64,000 bases of DNA from Mariniblastus fucicola (GTDB lineage Bacteria > Planctomycetota > Planctomycetia > Pirellulales > Pirellulaceae). Where the stretch lies: positions 3,410,001 through 3,474,000 of the forward strand of contig NZ_CP042912.1 in NCBI RefSeq assembly GCF_008087665.1, in the 5' to 3' direction. Both the position numbers and the translations under genes were made by a program. This document shows, in pieces, positions 46,121-59,005 of the stretch. The number at the start of each line of letters is the position of its first letter. Within the stretch, counting starts at the first letter, position 1. Under the pieces are notes generated by a model. The model saw only the letters and a program-made list of their open reading frames with translations. It had not been told where the DNA came from and did not search any database.

Positions 46121-48217
46121 ATGAGCCTTCCAGAAGCCAATTCGACTACCTCCAGTGCGAACGACCAGTATCAGGTTGTCGCTCTCCGCTACCGACCGCA
46201 GGCCTTTGGCGACCTTGTTGGCCAAGGCCACGTTGCCAAAGCCCTGTCCAACGCGATTGAATCCAATCGGGTTGGTCACGCCTACCTGTTTACCGGAGCG
46301 CGCGGAGTCGGCAAGACTTCGTCCGCGCGGATTTTCGCCAAATGCCTTAACTGCGAAAAAGGCCCGACTCCGACACCCTGCAACGAGTGCGAAATCTGCA
46401 AGTCGGTTTCCGTCGGCGAAGATGTGGATGTGCTGGAAATCGACGGTGCCAGCAACCGCGGCATCGATGAGATTCGTCAACTACGGTCCAATGCTGCGAT
46501 TCGACCGGGCCGCGGTCGCTATAAGATTTACATTATCGACGAAGTTCACATGCTGACTCAGCAGGCTTTCAACGCGCTGCTGAAGACGCTGGAAGAACCG
46601 CCGGGACATGTGAAGTTCATCTTCTGCACAACGGACCCGCAAAAGATTCCGATCACGGTGCTGTCTCGCTGCCAAAGGTACGATTTCTCTCCGGTGCAAC
46701 CGAACGAGATTACAAATCGGCTGCGTGAAATCGCGGAAAACGAAGGCGTGAAGGCCAGCGACGAGGCATTGCAATTGCTGGCCCGGCGAGCCAACGGTTC
46801 GATGCGAGATAGCCAGTCACTGTTAGAGCAGCTGTTTTCGTTTTGCGGCGACGACATCAGCGTTGACGAAGTCCATCAGCTTTTGGGCACGACGGACATG
46901 AGTCGCATTGCAGAGTTGGCGAGCGCGATGACGGCTCACGATTCGAAAACGACGATGAATCTGATTCACCAAAGCATTGCCGACGGCGTCGACGCGGGAC
47001 AGTTGACGGGCCAGTTGTTGGGCTATTTTCGCGACATGATGGCCACGCATATCGGTTGCGGCGATGAGGTTTTACAAAGCTGTTCAGCCTCGGATGCTGA
47101 CGGACTGCGCGAAGTCGGAAAGCAGCTGGGGTTGCAGACAATGCTGACGATCGTCCAGATTCTCGACACAGCAGTGGTGCGAATGCAGTCCAGCTTGCAC
47201 GCGAGGGTGCTGTTGGAAGTCGCCGCAGTTCGAATTTCCAACCTGGAACACCTTGAATCGATTTCCGATTTGGTGAACTCGCTGAAGAATATGCCAGCCG
47301 GCAAAGCGGTGGTGCAAACTTCCGGGAGCGTAAAAAAAAAGGTAGTTGATTCGGCCACGGGCCGTTTTGCATCTCATGGCGGTGCAGCACCCGACAGTTC
47401 CGCGGACGGAGGGCACTCAAACGGTGCTTCTTCAACGGCAACCGCCGCTCCGACGGCGACCCAAGATTCAGCTGCAACGAACAATTCCGCAGCCGCTGCG
47501 CCAGAGACTCCATCGAATCCTGAAACCGCAAAACAGCCTTCGGCGAACAACTCCGCCAACCCGCAAAACAACCGATCGCCTGCGCAGGCGTCTTCGGCTT
47601 CCGCATCGAATGGCTCGCAAATGGCGGCAGCGACGGAAAGTTCGCAGTCGACCTCCATCGCAAGCGCAAACAAGCCTGCCGGCGGTTCGTCCGTCGCAAA
47701 CCCGGCTAACTCCGCTGGCTCCGGTTTATCTCCCGCGACGGCACTGGGGGCTACAGCGTCGCCGCTCGCTTCAGCATCGACAGCGTCTGAAGCGACTGCA
47801 ACATCAGAGCCCCCGAGCGGTGGTTCGCCAAGTAGCTTGAGCGCTCTTTATCGCTCAGCCCTTCAGTCGATGGGCGATATGACTGCCGACATGGCGTCGA
47901 ACTTTGACACGCTCAAAGAATGTTCCGCAGATCACATCGAAGTCGCGTTGTTCGACGCGATGCATCGAAAAATGTGCTCGCGAACCGAGAGCAAGTCCAA
48001 GATCGAAGAGGCGATTTACAATTTGGCCGGGCGTCGCATCCGAGTCGACTTTGTGCTGTCAAAGAACGCTCCGAATCGGAACAACATTGCTCCAACGCTC
48101 TCACGCGTGCAGCAGATTCGCGTGCTCAACGACAACGAATTTGTCAAACAGGCGGTCACCATTTTCGACGGCCAGGTCGCGGACTATTTCGACCCGAAAA
48201 GCGTTCAACGAAGTTAG
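46121..48217 (+). CDS. dnaX: DNA polymerase III tau/gamma subunit
   Basis: DnaX is the clamp-loader ATPase. The 698-residue protein starts at the ATG at 46121; an upstream frame adds unrelated residues. The AAA+ domain shows G-A-R-G-V-G-K-T-S (Walker A near 58-66), a four-Cys zinc site (about 75-95), the I-I-D-E-V-H box, and the sensor S-R-C-Q. A long Ala/Ser/Pro-rich linker (about 420-610) leads to a C-terminal domain. At codons 404-407 the A9 run with a -1 frame stop would make a truncated gamma form of about 409 residues besides full-length tau. Confidence 0.94.
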   Translation: MSLPEANSTTSSANDQYQVVALRYRPQAFGDLVGQGHVAKALSNAIESNRVGHAYLFTGARGVGKTSSARIFAKCLNCEKGPTPTPCNECEICKSVSVGEDVDVLEIDGASNRGIDEIRQLRSNAAIRPGRGRYKIYIIDEVHMLTQQAFNALLKTLEEPPGHVKFIFCTTDPQKIPITVLSRCQRYDFSPVQPNEITNRLREIAENEGVKASDEALQLLARRANGSMRDSQSLLEQLFSFCGDDISVDEVHQLLGTTDMSRIAELASAMTAHDSKTTMNLIHQSIADGVDAGQLTGQLLGYFRDMMATHIGCGDEVLQSCSASDADGLREVGKQLGLQTMLTIVQILDTAVVRMQSSLHARVLLEVAAVRISNLEHLESISDLVNSLKNMPAGKAVVQTSGSVKKKVVDSATGRFASHGGAAPDSSADGGHSNGASSTATAAPTATQDSAATNNSAAAAPETPSNPETAKQPSANNSANPQNNRSPAQASSASASNGSQMAAATESSQSTSIASANKPAGGSSVANPANSAGSGLSPATALGATASPLASASTASEATATSEPPSGGSPSSLSALYRSALQSMGDMTADMASNFDTLKECSADHIEVALFDAMHRKMCSRTESKSKIEEAIYNLAGRRIRVDFVLSKNAPNRNNIAPTLSRVQQIRVLNDNEFVKQAVTIFDGQVADYFDPKSVQRS
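47324..47372 (+). promoter_or_regulatory. Programmed frameshift or slippage site in dnaX
   Basis: A9 at 47332-47340 followed by G contains the A-AAA-AAG heptamer. GGGAG lies six bases before it, as an internal Shine-Dalgarno-like stimulator. A CGGCC-ACG-GGCCG hairpin lies just after. A -1 shift reads Gly-Ser-stop (TGA at 47347-47349) at once. This mirrors the E. coli dnaX frameshift and could also arise by transcriptional slippage as in Thermus. Confidence 0.8.
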
Positions 48218-48256
48218 GTTTTGAGAATTCATTTTCCGAACCGTTTGAGTGTGCAT

Positions 48257-48289
48257 GAAAAAAGGCCGCGAGCAACAACTCGCGGCCTT
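48257..48289 (-). terminator. Terminator of katG
   Basis: AAGGCCGCGAG pairs with CTCGCGGCCTT around a CAACAA loop. On the minus strand it ends in six T. It lies about 35 bases after the katG stop and also faces the dnaX end, where the T run is poor. Confidence 0.9.
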
Positions 48290-48322
48290 CATCAAACGGC
48301 GCTTCCCAATTAACCGATGTCA

Positions 48323-51291
<2,969 letters not shown>

Positions 51292-51297
51292 ACGATT

Positions 51298-51326
51298 GTT
51301 CTACCCGCGAATCTGTACTCTGTCAA
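51298..51326 (-). promoter_or_regulatory. Sigma-70-type promoter of the regulator-katG unit
   Basis: On the minus strand TTGACA (51321-51326) and TAGAAC (51298-51303) are separated by 17 bases, a near-perfect spacing. The expected start of transcription lies at about the ATG at 51291, which suggests a leaderless or nearly leaderless mRNA. No clear PerR box was seen. Confidence 0.65.
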
Positions 51327-51427
51327 GAATCAGACTTTGTTAATTTTCAGAGAATGTAATGGCCATGAAATCAGGATGTTGCTGATTCACAGCTGTCCAC
51401 GTTTTGTGTTCATCTCGAGATCGGCTG

Positions 51428-52060
51428 CTAGGTAATGATCTGGTTGTCGATCGCGAATCGAAGCAGTTCGCCGTTGGATTTTAACGACAGTTTTTCCATG
51501 ATCCGACTGCGATAAGTCGAAACAGTGCTGACCTTGATGCCGAGTTCGTTGGCGCTCTCTTGCAGCGAGTGTCCTTCGGCGAGCAACTTCAGCACTTCCA
51601 GCTCTCTGGTCGACAACGAACCCAAGCCCGTTTTCCCATCCTTGCCGGCGCGTAGTTGCTGCCAGACCTTGTCTGCAATCTTCCGCGACACGTAAACGTT
51701 TCCGTGCTTGACGGCTTCGATCGCGCCCAGCAATTCGTCAACCGCGGCGGCTTTAATAAGGTATCCATGCGCTCCGGCGTTGAGCACGCGCACGGCGTAG
51801 TGAATATTCTCATGAACCGTCAATACGACGATCTTCATTTTGGGATACGTGCTTAAAAAGTCACCGATCGCGTCGACGGCCTGATGGTTAGGCATCGAGT
51901 AGTCCATGATCACAAATTCTGGCTTCGTTTTCTCGATCACTTTCTTCAGCTCGATACCGTCTCCCGCCTGTTCGACAACGGAAACGGAAGGGCAGGAATC
52001 AAGAACTCGCGCAAGCGATTCCCTAACCATGGTGTGATCGTCAGCAAGCACAAGTTTCAT
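51428..52060 (-). CDS. NarL/LuxR-family response regulator
   Basis: A 210-residue response regulator. The receiver (about 1-120) has phospho-Asp in I-M-D-Y-S-M-P near 54 and Lys in L-I-K-A near 103. The C-terminal LuxR-type HTH (about 145-205) has L-S-T-R-E-L-E-V-L-K-L-L. The gene starts inside the end of the sensor kinase gene (ATGA overlap), so they form one operon and a two-component pair. Confidence 0.92.
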   Translation of the reverse strand: MKLVLADDHTMVRESLARVLDSCPSVSVVEQAGDGIELKKVIEKTKPEFVIMDYSMPNHQAVDAIGDFLSTYPKMKIVVLTVHENIHYAVRVLNAGAHGYLIKAAAVDELLGAIEAVKHGNVYVSRKIADKVWQQLRAGKDGKTGLGSLSTRELEVLKLLAEGHSLQESANELGIKVSTVSTYRSRIMEKLSLKSNGELLRFAIDNQIIT

Positions 52061-53823
52061 CGTCGGCTATCCTTCACAGGTATCTCAATTTTTATGGCTG
52101 CGCCGCCAGTGTTTCGCGTGGTGACGTCGATTCGTCCACCAAGCAGTTCGACTCGTTCTTTCATCCCCAACATCCCAAGTCGCCCCGAACTGCCTGAGGC
52201 AGTTGCCTGCTCATCCCCTGTGTTTCCGCTGGCACCAGAATCGGCTTTAAGGCCAACGCCATCGTCGAGGATGATCAATTGAAGCTCGGAGCCATTTTCA
52301 GATTCTTCAAACTTGAGTTCGACCGACGCAAGTTTTGCTTGCGCGTGTTTCGCAATGTTGTTAAGCGATTCCTGAACCAGCCTAAAAACGTTTTCCTCGA
52401 TCGTTTCATCGACTTTCAAATCGACAACGTTCCAGCGAAACTCGCAATCGATTCCCGTCCGTGATTCAAAATCCCAGATGTGGCTTTGGACAGCTTCTTT
52501 GAGTCCAATATCGTCGAGTTCTGCCGGCCGAACTCGCGTCGCAAAGCCGTGCAAATGCGACAAAAGCTGTTCGCTTTCGTCAATCAACATCTCCAGTTGC
52601 GGCTCGCTGTCAGCATTCAAATTCCCTTTTAACAGTCGTAGATTAAGGTTGATCGCCGTCGCCTGCTGACCCAACGAATCGTGGATTTCGCGAGAGATCG
52701 CGCGCCTTTCGTCTTCCTGCAAGTTGACCAATCGCGAAGAAAGTTCCCTCAACCGTTTTTCCGAATCCGCCACACGTTGATTCTGCAATTCACGACGATC
52801 AATCGCAGCCGCCCAAAAACGAGTTACGAGAGCCAGCGGGACCAACATGACTCCGCCCAATGCCAACAGCCAATAGAGCAATTGCCGGGAGCGAACAAAC
52901 GTTTCTTCGACTGAAAAATGAGACACTAACCGAAGCCCGGGGGGAACGTTGCTGAAGCCGGAACCACGCGACTCGGGCGCGAGCTGCCGAGCTGAGAAAC
53001 AACCGTGCGGCGTTTGTACGACTTGGTCCTCCGAAATACTTGCAAGACTCAATCCTTTAAAAACAGATTCGAAATTCTGATGGTGTCCAAGTATCCACCC
53101 CCACGCCGACTGGCTGGTTGGTGCAAGCAGGAATTGCCCGTCGTTGCGAACCAGATACGTGCGCCCCGGTAGTGAGATGCTCGCCAACTCCCTCAGCAAG
53201 TCGGAGCCCTCATAGTTGAATACCAGCAAATTTCCCGGCTGCCCGCTATCAGGCACGGGAGTAACAAATCGAATTACCGGACGGAGAGGTCGCTCGATCT
53301 CGCCCTGTTCTTCATTGAGGTCGAATTCCGAAGTGAACATCTCCCCAGGTTCCAGGGAAAGAGAATCGCTCACGTAGTATCGTTCGGCTTTGTCCTGCAA
53401 GTCACGAACCGGGACGACATTCGCCTCGCTGCCGTTCCAGTCGACACGAACGACTTCCATTCCCTTGCGATCGATCAAACGAATCTGGCTGTAGGTTTTC
53501 TGACTGGCCAGGAATGCTGCAAATCCGGCTTCTGTTTCACGTAACGACTCGGGGGTCTTCTTATTGGCGGACTTCACCGTTGGAAGCTTTGCAACGAACA
53601 GCAGATCGGCGCGTACGCGATCAAGATTTCGCGACACGATCTCCTGTGCCAGCTCAAGCCGATACTTCGACTGCTCGGACCGCAACTGCCACTCTTTGCT
53701 TCGCTCCTGAAGATAGATCACGGCCAAAAACACCGCCAGCAGCCACGTAACGAGGGCAACGACCCACATCTGTCGCTGGCTGATCGTGGGTGTATGGCGG
53801 GAACTGGTGGACTCTGTTTTCAT
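52057..53823 (-). CDS. NarX-type sensor histidine kinase
   Basis: A membrane kinase of about 588 residues. A span near 20-40, a periplasmic sensing domain, and a second span near 320-340 are followed by a HisKA_3 dimerisation domain with R-E-I-H-D-S-L-G-Q near 375 (phospho-His) and an HATPase domain with D-D-G-V-G-L. The start at 53823 is preferred because the upstream extension lacks a ribosome-binding site. Its product pairs with the overlapping response regulator. The signal is unknown. Confidence 0.9.
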   Translation of the reverse strand: MKTESTSSRHTPTISQRQMWVVALVTWLLAVFLAVIYLQERSKEWQLRSEQSKYRLELAQEIVSRNLDRVRADLLFVAKLPTVKSANKKTPESLRETEAGFAAFLASQKTYSQIRLIDRKGMEVVRVDWNGSEANVVPVRDLQDKAERYYVSDSLSLEPGEMFTSEFDLNEEQGEIERPLRPVIRFVTPVPDSGQPGNLLVFNYEGSDLLRELASISLPGRTYLVRNDGQFLLAPTSQSAWGWILGHHQNFESVFKGLSLASISEDQVVQTPHGCFSARQLAPESRGSGFSNVPPGLRLVSHFSVEETFVRSRQLLYWLLALGGVMLVPLALVTRFWAAAIDRRELQNQRVADSEKRLRELSSRLVNLQEDERRAISREIHDSLGQQATAINLNLRLLKGNLNADSEPQLEMLIDESEQLLSHLHGFATRVRPAELDDIGLKEAVQSHIWDFESRTGIDCEFRWNVVDLKVDETIEENVFRLVQESLNNIAKHAQAKLASVELKFEESENGSELQLIILDDGVGLKADSGASGNTGDEQATASGSSGRLGMLGMKERVELLGGRIDVTTRNTGGAAIKIEIPVKDSRR

Positions 53824-54001
53824 GCTCCAATCGTAGCCTTTAAACAGCCTGTGACGTATCGGCCATTCGACAAATGGTGCCAGCTGTAGCCAAATTGCCA
53901 CAAGCCGGACCGCGTTCGTCTACAGACGTTGTCCAAGCCAGAGGGAACAATTGTGCATCATCTCCACATTTGGCACGTTCGATTTTCTGAGGCCTACCAC
54001 C

Positions 54002-55573
54002 ATGCGTCATCTTTTACGGCTTTCTGCCGTTTTAGCAATCGTCACTCTCACGTCTTTGAGTTCCGTAGCTCAGCAGATACCCGAGAATAACAATTCACAG
54101 GTCAAACACAAACCTTCAGCGGCCTATCATTGGACGGGCGTGATGCTCGAAGCGGCGGCACGCGATGTCGAACGGGTCGGAGCAATGCCTACGATTCTGT
54201 CGCGGCAAATGGCGATTCCAATCACGGCCATGTTTGACGCCTGGGCAGCCTACGATGATAAAGCTGTCGGAACGTTGCTTGGCGGATCTCTCCGTCGTCC
54301 CGAATCCGAGCGAACTCTGGCGAACAAGGAAACTGCGATCGCTTACGCGATGTACCGGACTTGCGTCGACCAGTATCCAAACTTCGCTGATTACCTGACC
54401 GAGGAAATGAAGAAGGCCGGCTACGACCCTGCAGATAAGTCGGAGAACCTGACCACTCCAATCGGGATCGGGAACTACGTCGCTCGAAAGGTGCTCGAGT
54501 TTCGACATCACGACGGAGCCAATCAATTAGGCGATGAGGAGGGTTCCAATGGCGAACCGTATTCTGATTACACGATGTATCGCCCCGTGAATCCATCTGA
54601 CAGGACGAATGACCCCGATCGCTGGCAGATAATTCCGTTCGACGACGGCAAAGGCGGCAAGATTGAGATGGGATTTCTGACACCGCACTGGTATCGAGTC
54701 AAAACGTTTGGTCTTGAGAGTGCCGATCAGTTTCGCCCTGGACCACCTCCGCTCGTTGGCAGCGATCAGCTTAAGCAGGAAGTTGACGAGTGCATTAAGT
54801 TCAATGCTTCGTTGACACCGGAACAGAAAGCCATCGTCGAATTCATGCGCGATGGTCCCCGTTCGACGGGTCAATCCGGTCATTGGCTGAAATTCGCCAT
54901 GGTGGTTTCAATGCGTGACCAAAACGATCTTGATCGCGACGTTAAACTGTTCTTCACGGTGGGCAACTGTGCTCTGGACACGTTCATTGCGTCGTGGGAA
55001 TCAAAGCGATACTACGACAGCTCGCGACCATGGACTTTGGTTCGCCACTACTACAAAGGCAAGACGATCAAAGGCTGGCGCGGGCCTGGAAAAGGCGTCG
55101 CGGACATTTTGGGGGACGAGTGGCATCCGTATTCACCGAGCTCTTTCATCACGCCACCGTTTCCCGGTTACGTTTCGGGGCACAGTTGCATCAGTGGCGG
55201 TTGTGCAGAAATCCTGAAGCTGTTCACGGGCAGCGACGAATGCGGCTTTGTGGAGCCTCGTCACGCGGGCGAGTTGACCGAAAGCGGATTTACGTGTGAA
55301 CAAATGCAGACACTCGACGGCCGACCGCTGGCCGAGATTATCGGAGAAGAACACGCATCTTGCGACGTGATGCTGCCGATCCCTACCTTCACCGCTGCTG
55401 CCGAACTGGCTGGCATCTCCCGTGTGATGGGGGGATACCACATCCAGTCCGACAACATCGCAGGTTTGAAACTCGGACGTGATGTCGCGAAGCACATCTG
55501 GCCCAAAATCCAGGCCCACATTGACGGAACCTATCGGCCAAAATCGATGGATGCTTACCTTTCACGCAAGTAA
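54002..55573 (+). CDS. Exported vanadium-dependent haloperoxidase-like protein
   Basis: A protein of about 523 residues with a signal peptide (about 1-23, ending A-Q-Q). The vanadate site of the PAP2/haloperoxidase fold is complete: K-R-x-x-x-x-S-R-P near 335-344, Y-V-S-G-H-S near 390-395, and G-G-Y-H near 478. Members oxidise halides with peroxide or act as phosphatases. The long upstream frame is ignored, since the signal peptide starts at 54002. It is convergent with the RND gene. It might relate to halide chemistry in a marine host, but that is inference. Confidence 0.85.
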   Translation: MRHLLRLSAVLAIVTLTSLSSVAQQIPENNNSQVKHKPSAAYHWTGVMLEAAARDVERVGAMPTILSRQMAIPITAMFDAWAAYDDKAVGTLLGGSLRRPESERTLANKETAIAYAMYRTCVDQYPNFADYLTEEMKKAGYDPADKSENLTTPIGIGNYVARKVLEFRHHDGANQLGDEEGSNGEPYSDYTMYRPVNPSDRTNDPDRWQIIPFDDGKGGKIEMGFLTPHWYRVKTFGLESADQFRPGPPPLVGSDQLKQEVDECIKFNASLTPEQKAIVEFMRDGPRSTGQSGHWLKFAMVVSMRDQNDLDRDVKLFFTVGNCALDTFIASWESKRYYDSSRPWTLVRHYYKGKTIKGWRGPGKGVADILGDEWHPYSPSSFITPPFPGYVSGHSCISGGCAEILKLFTGSDECGFVEPRHAGELTESGFTCEQMQTLDGRPLAEIIGEEHASCDVMLPIPTFTAAAELAGISRVMGGYHIQSDNIAGLKLGRDVAKHIWPKIQAHIDGTYRPKSMDAYLSRK

Positions 55574-55599
55574 TTGCTACGAATCTTGCAAAATGAGCT

Positions 55600-55640
55600 G
55601 TCCTCGCTGTGGTAGTCAAACGCCGCAGCGAGGACTGTTT
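55600..55640 (+). terminator. Probable terminator between converging genes
   Basis: A 13-bp stem (GTCCTCGCTGTGG with CCGCAGCGAGGAC, one wobble) encloses a 10-base loop and is followed by TGTTTGTTT, a modest T run. It lies 27 bases after the haloperoxidase stop and just before the RND gene's stop. Confidence 0.65.
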
Positions 55641-55642
55641 GT

Positions 55643-58600
55643 TTACTCTTCCTGTTCGTCGTTAAATTCTTTCTCAGTTTCGCTTTCCGACTGTTGTTCA
55701 TCCTCGTCGTCGGAAGACTCATCCAGCGGAACGATATCGGACTCAGGAAGTTCCATCGCAGCCGTCGGTTCGCCTGCTGAATTCGTTTCCGAACCCGCTG
55801 CGGCAACTCCCGAAGCTCCTGCAGCCAGCTTTGCTTCGTCAGTCCGATGCGAAATCTCATCGCTCGGTTTATCTTCCGAAGAACCTCCGATGCCGCGAAG
55901 GACAACGTAGAAAACCGGCGTCAGAAACAGCCCGAACAGCGTCACGCCCATCATTCCGGCGAACACGGCGGTGCCGAGCACACGTCGCATTTCGAAACCG
56001 GCACCTGTTGCGATCAGTAGAGGCACGACTCCGAGGATGAACGAAAACGCCGTCATCAAAATCGGACGCAAACGCAAACGGCACGCATCAATCGCGGCTT
56101 GAAAACGTGACTTGCCCGCATCCTCCTCGGCCTTCGCAAATTCGACGATCAGAATCGCGTTTTTACACGCCAGACCGATCAGAACAATGAAGCCGATCTG
56201 AGTCAAAATATTGTTGTCCATTCCGCGAAACCAGACTCCGACGAGTGCAAACAGCAGGCACAGCGGAACGATCAGAATGATGGCCAGCGGCAACAACCAG
56301 CTTTCATACTGGGCCGCCAACGCCAGGAACACGAACAGGACAGCCAGCGGAAACAAGAACACAATCGTGTTCCCGGCCTGTCGTTCCTGAAACGCGATCT
56401 CTGTCCACGCGTAGCCAAAACCTGGCGGGAGATTTTCATCCGCGAGCCTTTCCATCGTCGTCAACGATTCGCCCGTGCTGAAACCGGGAACTGTCGAACC
56501 GTTGAGGTCGGCTGACGGGAACAGATTGAAGCGAACAATACGGTCCGGACCTGCCGTGTGGGTGACTTCGACCAGCGAGCCAAGCGAAACAGTCGATCCA
56601 GTCGCACTTCGCGTTCGAATATTCAAAATGTCTTCGGCCTGGTCACGAAACTCCGGTTCCGCCTGCGCGGTGACCCGATAGGTTCGACCAAGGAAGTTGA
56701 AATCGTTGACGTAGACGGAACCAAGATAAACTTGCAGAGCCTGAAACACGTTGTTCACGGGCACGTTAAGCATTTCGGCTTTTACTCGATCCACGCTGGC
56801 GTAGACCTGTGGCACGTTCATCCGCAAGTTCGTGTACACCTGCTGCAAACCGGGTTGTGCATTCGATTTGGCCAACATTGTGCCGGCGACTTCGTTGAGT
56901 TTATTCAATCCGGCGCCGCCGCGATCCTGAACGTACATCTTGAATCCGCCACCACGACCAATACCGCGGATGGGAGGCGGAGGAATGATCAAAATCTGGG
57001 CTTCATTGATGCTGGCGACTTCACGACGCAAGTCTGCAGCAATCTGCTGAACCCCGCGACCACGACTGGCTCGATCCTTGGCGTCTTCCAATGGCAAAAA
57101 CGTCACGGCTGCGTTCGGCTTGATCGTAAACGTTGAACCGGAAAGGCCAGCGATGCCAACCGCGTGCTTCACGCCATCGATTGACTTTCCAATCTCGGCA
57201 ACGCGACGAGTCACCTTATCCGTTCGCGCTAACGATGCTCCGTCAGGCAAGCCGATGCTGACGATGATGTAGCCCTGATCCTGATTCGGAATGAAGCCAT
57301 TGGGAACCAGCCGGAAACTCAAACCGGTACACACGAGCAGCACGACATACAGTGCGATCGCAAAGCTGGACTTTTTCACCAGCCGCCCAATGACGCTGGC
57401 GTAAGCGTTGCTGCTGAAGTCAAACGTTCGATTGAACAAGCGAAAGAACCAGCCGAACAGAAAGTCCGCGATCCGCTCAATGCGTCCTTTCTCAGCACCC
57501 TTCGGCTTGAGCAAAATCGCGCAAAGTGCCGGACTGAGCGTCAACGAAACGAAGGTTGAAATGGCTGTCGAGATTGAGATCGTCAACGCGAATTGTTGAT
57601 AGAACTGACCGCTGATTCCAGGCACGAAAACGGTCGGCACGAAGACGGCAATCAACACCAACGTCGTGGCAATCAGTGCGGAACCGACTTCGTCCATCGC
57701 CTTGTGCGTTGCTTCACGCGGGCTTAAGCCTTGTGCGATCAAGCGTTCGACGTTCTCCACCACCACAATCGCATCATCCACCACGATCCCAATCGCCAAC
57801 ACCAACCCGAACAGCGACAGCGTATTGAGCGTGACGCCAAGGAATTGCATCATGGCAAACGTTCCAACGAGGGAAATTGGAATCGCAATTACGGGGATGA
57901 TCGTCGGCCGCCAACCATGCAGGAACACGAACACCGTCAACACGACAAACAGCGTGGTGTAGAACAGCGTTTGCGTCACTTCGTCGATAGATTCGGCAAC
58001 GTAGTCGGTGGGGTTGTATGCGATCTCGTAGCCGATGCCTTCGGGAAAGTCAGCTTCCAGTTCAGCCATTGTCTTCTTGACTTCAGCAGCTGTATCGACG
58101 GCGTTGGTCCCTGGACGCTGGTAGACGAGAATCGCGATTGCGTTCTGTCCATCAAGGTAGCTCAGCCGGGAATAGTCCTGAGCCCCGAGCTCAATTCGGG
58201 CCACGTCACGCAGACGGGTAACACGACCTTCGGTTCCCCGCTTGACGATGATGTTGCCAAACTCTTCTTCGTTCAGCAATCTGCCTTGCGTTGTGACGTT
58301 CAACTGAAAGTCACCCGTTTCGTCGTTGGGCGGTTGGCCAATCACGCCGGCAGCGACTTGCACATTCTGGTTTCTGATCGATTCCAACACATCGCCGGCG
58401 GTCAGATCGACGTGCATCATTCGTTCGATGTCCAGCCAGACTCGCATCGCGTACTCGTTGCCGCCAGCGATACGAATTTCGCCGACTCCATCGAGCCGCA
58501 TCAACGCGTCGCGAACGCGGAGGTAAGCGTAGTTGCTGATGTAAAGTTGATCTCGGCTTTCGTCCGGCGACTTGAGGTGGACCACCATCAACATGTCAGG

Positions 58601-59005
58601 AATCTGCTTCGTCGTCGTGACGCCGATCTGACGCACTTGCTCAGGCAGTCGCGACTCGGCGATCGCAACCCGGTTCTGCACGAGCACCTGAGCATCGTCG
58701 AGGTCGGTACCCAGCTTGAACGTGACCGTCAGCTGCATCGTCCCGTCGGAACTCGACGACGACTCCATGTACAGCATGTCGTCCACGCCGTTCATTTCTT
58801 GCTCGATCGGAGTCGCGACAGTGTCGGCGATGACTTCCGGAGTCGCACCCGGATAGCTGGCTCGGACCAGGACCGTCGGCGGTGCAACGCTCGGGTACTG
58901 CGAAACTGGCAGCGAGAAATAGACGATCCCGCCCACAAGGACGATCAGGAACGAAAGAACCGACGCGAAGATCGGTCGTTCGATGAAAAAGTGAGGAAAC
59001 TTCAC
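55643..59005 (-). CDS. RND efflux transporter permease (HAE1 family)
   Basis: A 1120-residue AcrB-like inner-membrane pump. Twelve spans and two large periplasmic loops are present. The proton-relay residues are visible as G-I-V-V-D-D-A-I (paired Asp in span 4) and A-C-K-N-A-I (Lys in span 10). The very acidic C-terminal tail (about 1060-1120) is unusual. It would use the proton gradient to export hydrophobic compounds. It overlaps the adaptor gene by ATGA. No TolC-type outer-membrane partner gene is here. Confidence 0.95.
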   Translation of the reverse strand: MKFPHFFIERPIFASVLSFLIVLVGGIVYFSLPVSQYPSVAPPTVLVRASYPGATPEVIADTVATPIEQEMNGVDDMLYMESSSSSDGTMQLTVTFKLGTDLDDAQVLVQNRVAIAESRLPEQVRQIGVTTTKQIPDMLMVVHLKSPDESRDQLYISNYAYLRVRDALMRLDGVGEIRIAGGNEYAMRVWLDIERMMHVDLTAGDVLESIRNQNVQVAAGVIGQPPNDETGDFQLNVTTQGRLLNEEEFGNIIVKRGTEGRVTRLRDVARIELGAQDYSRLSYLDGQNAIAILVYQRPGTNAVDTAAEVKKTMAELEADFPEGIGYEIAYNPTDYVAESIDEVTQTLFYTTLFVVLTVFVFLHGWRPTIIPVIAIPISLVGTFAMMQFLGVTLNTLSLFGLVLAIGIVVDDAIVVVENVERLIAQGLSPREATHKAMDEVGSALIATTLVLIAVFVPTVFVPGISGQFYQQFALTISISTAISTFVSLTLSPALCAILLKPKGAEKGRIERIADFLFGWFFRLFNRTFDFSSNAYASVIGRLVKKSSFAIALYVVLLVCTGLSFRLVPNGFIPNQDQGYIIVSIGLPDGASLARTDKVTRRVAEIGKSIDGVKHAVGIAGLSGSTFTIKPNAAVTFLPLEDAKDRASRGRGVQQIAADLRREVASINEAQILIIPPPPIRGIGRGGGFKMYVQDRGGAGLNKLNEVAGTMLAKSNAQPGLQQVYTNLRMNVPQVYASVDRVKAEMLNVPVNNVFQALQVYLGSVYVNDFNFLGRTYRVTAQAEPEFRDQAEDILNIRTRSATGSTVSLGSLVEVTHTAGPDRIVRFNLFPSADLNGSTVPGFSTGESLTTMERLADENLPPGFGYAWTEIAFQERQAGNTIVFLFPLAVLFVFLALAAQYESWLLPLAIILIVPLCLLFALVGVWFRGMDNNILTQIGFIVLIGLACKNAILIVEFAKAEEDAGKSRFQAAIDACRLRLRPILMTAFSFILGVVPLLIATGAGFEMRRVLGTAVFAGMMGVTLFGLFLTPVFYVVLRGIGGSSEDKPSDEISHRTDEAKLAAGASGVAAAGSETNSAGEPTAAMELPESDIVPLDESSDDEDEQQSESETEKEFNDEQEE

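Noticed and set aside
46857-47699. 280-codon open frame opposite dnaX
   Set aside because: It is an antisense shadow over the low-complexity linker and AAA+ part of dnaX.
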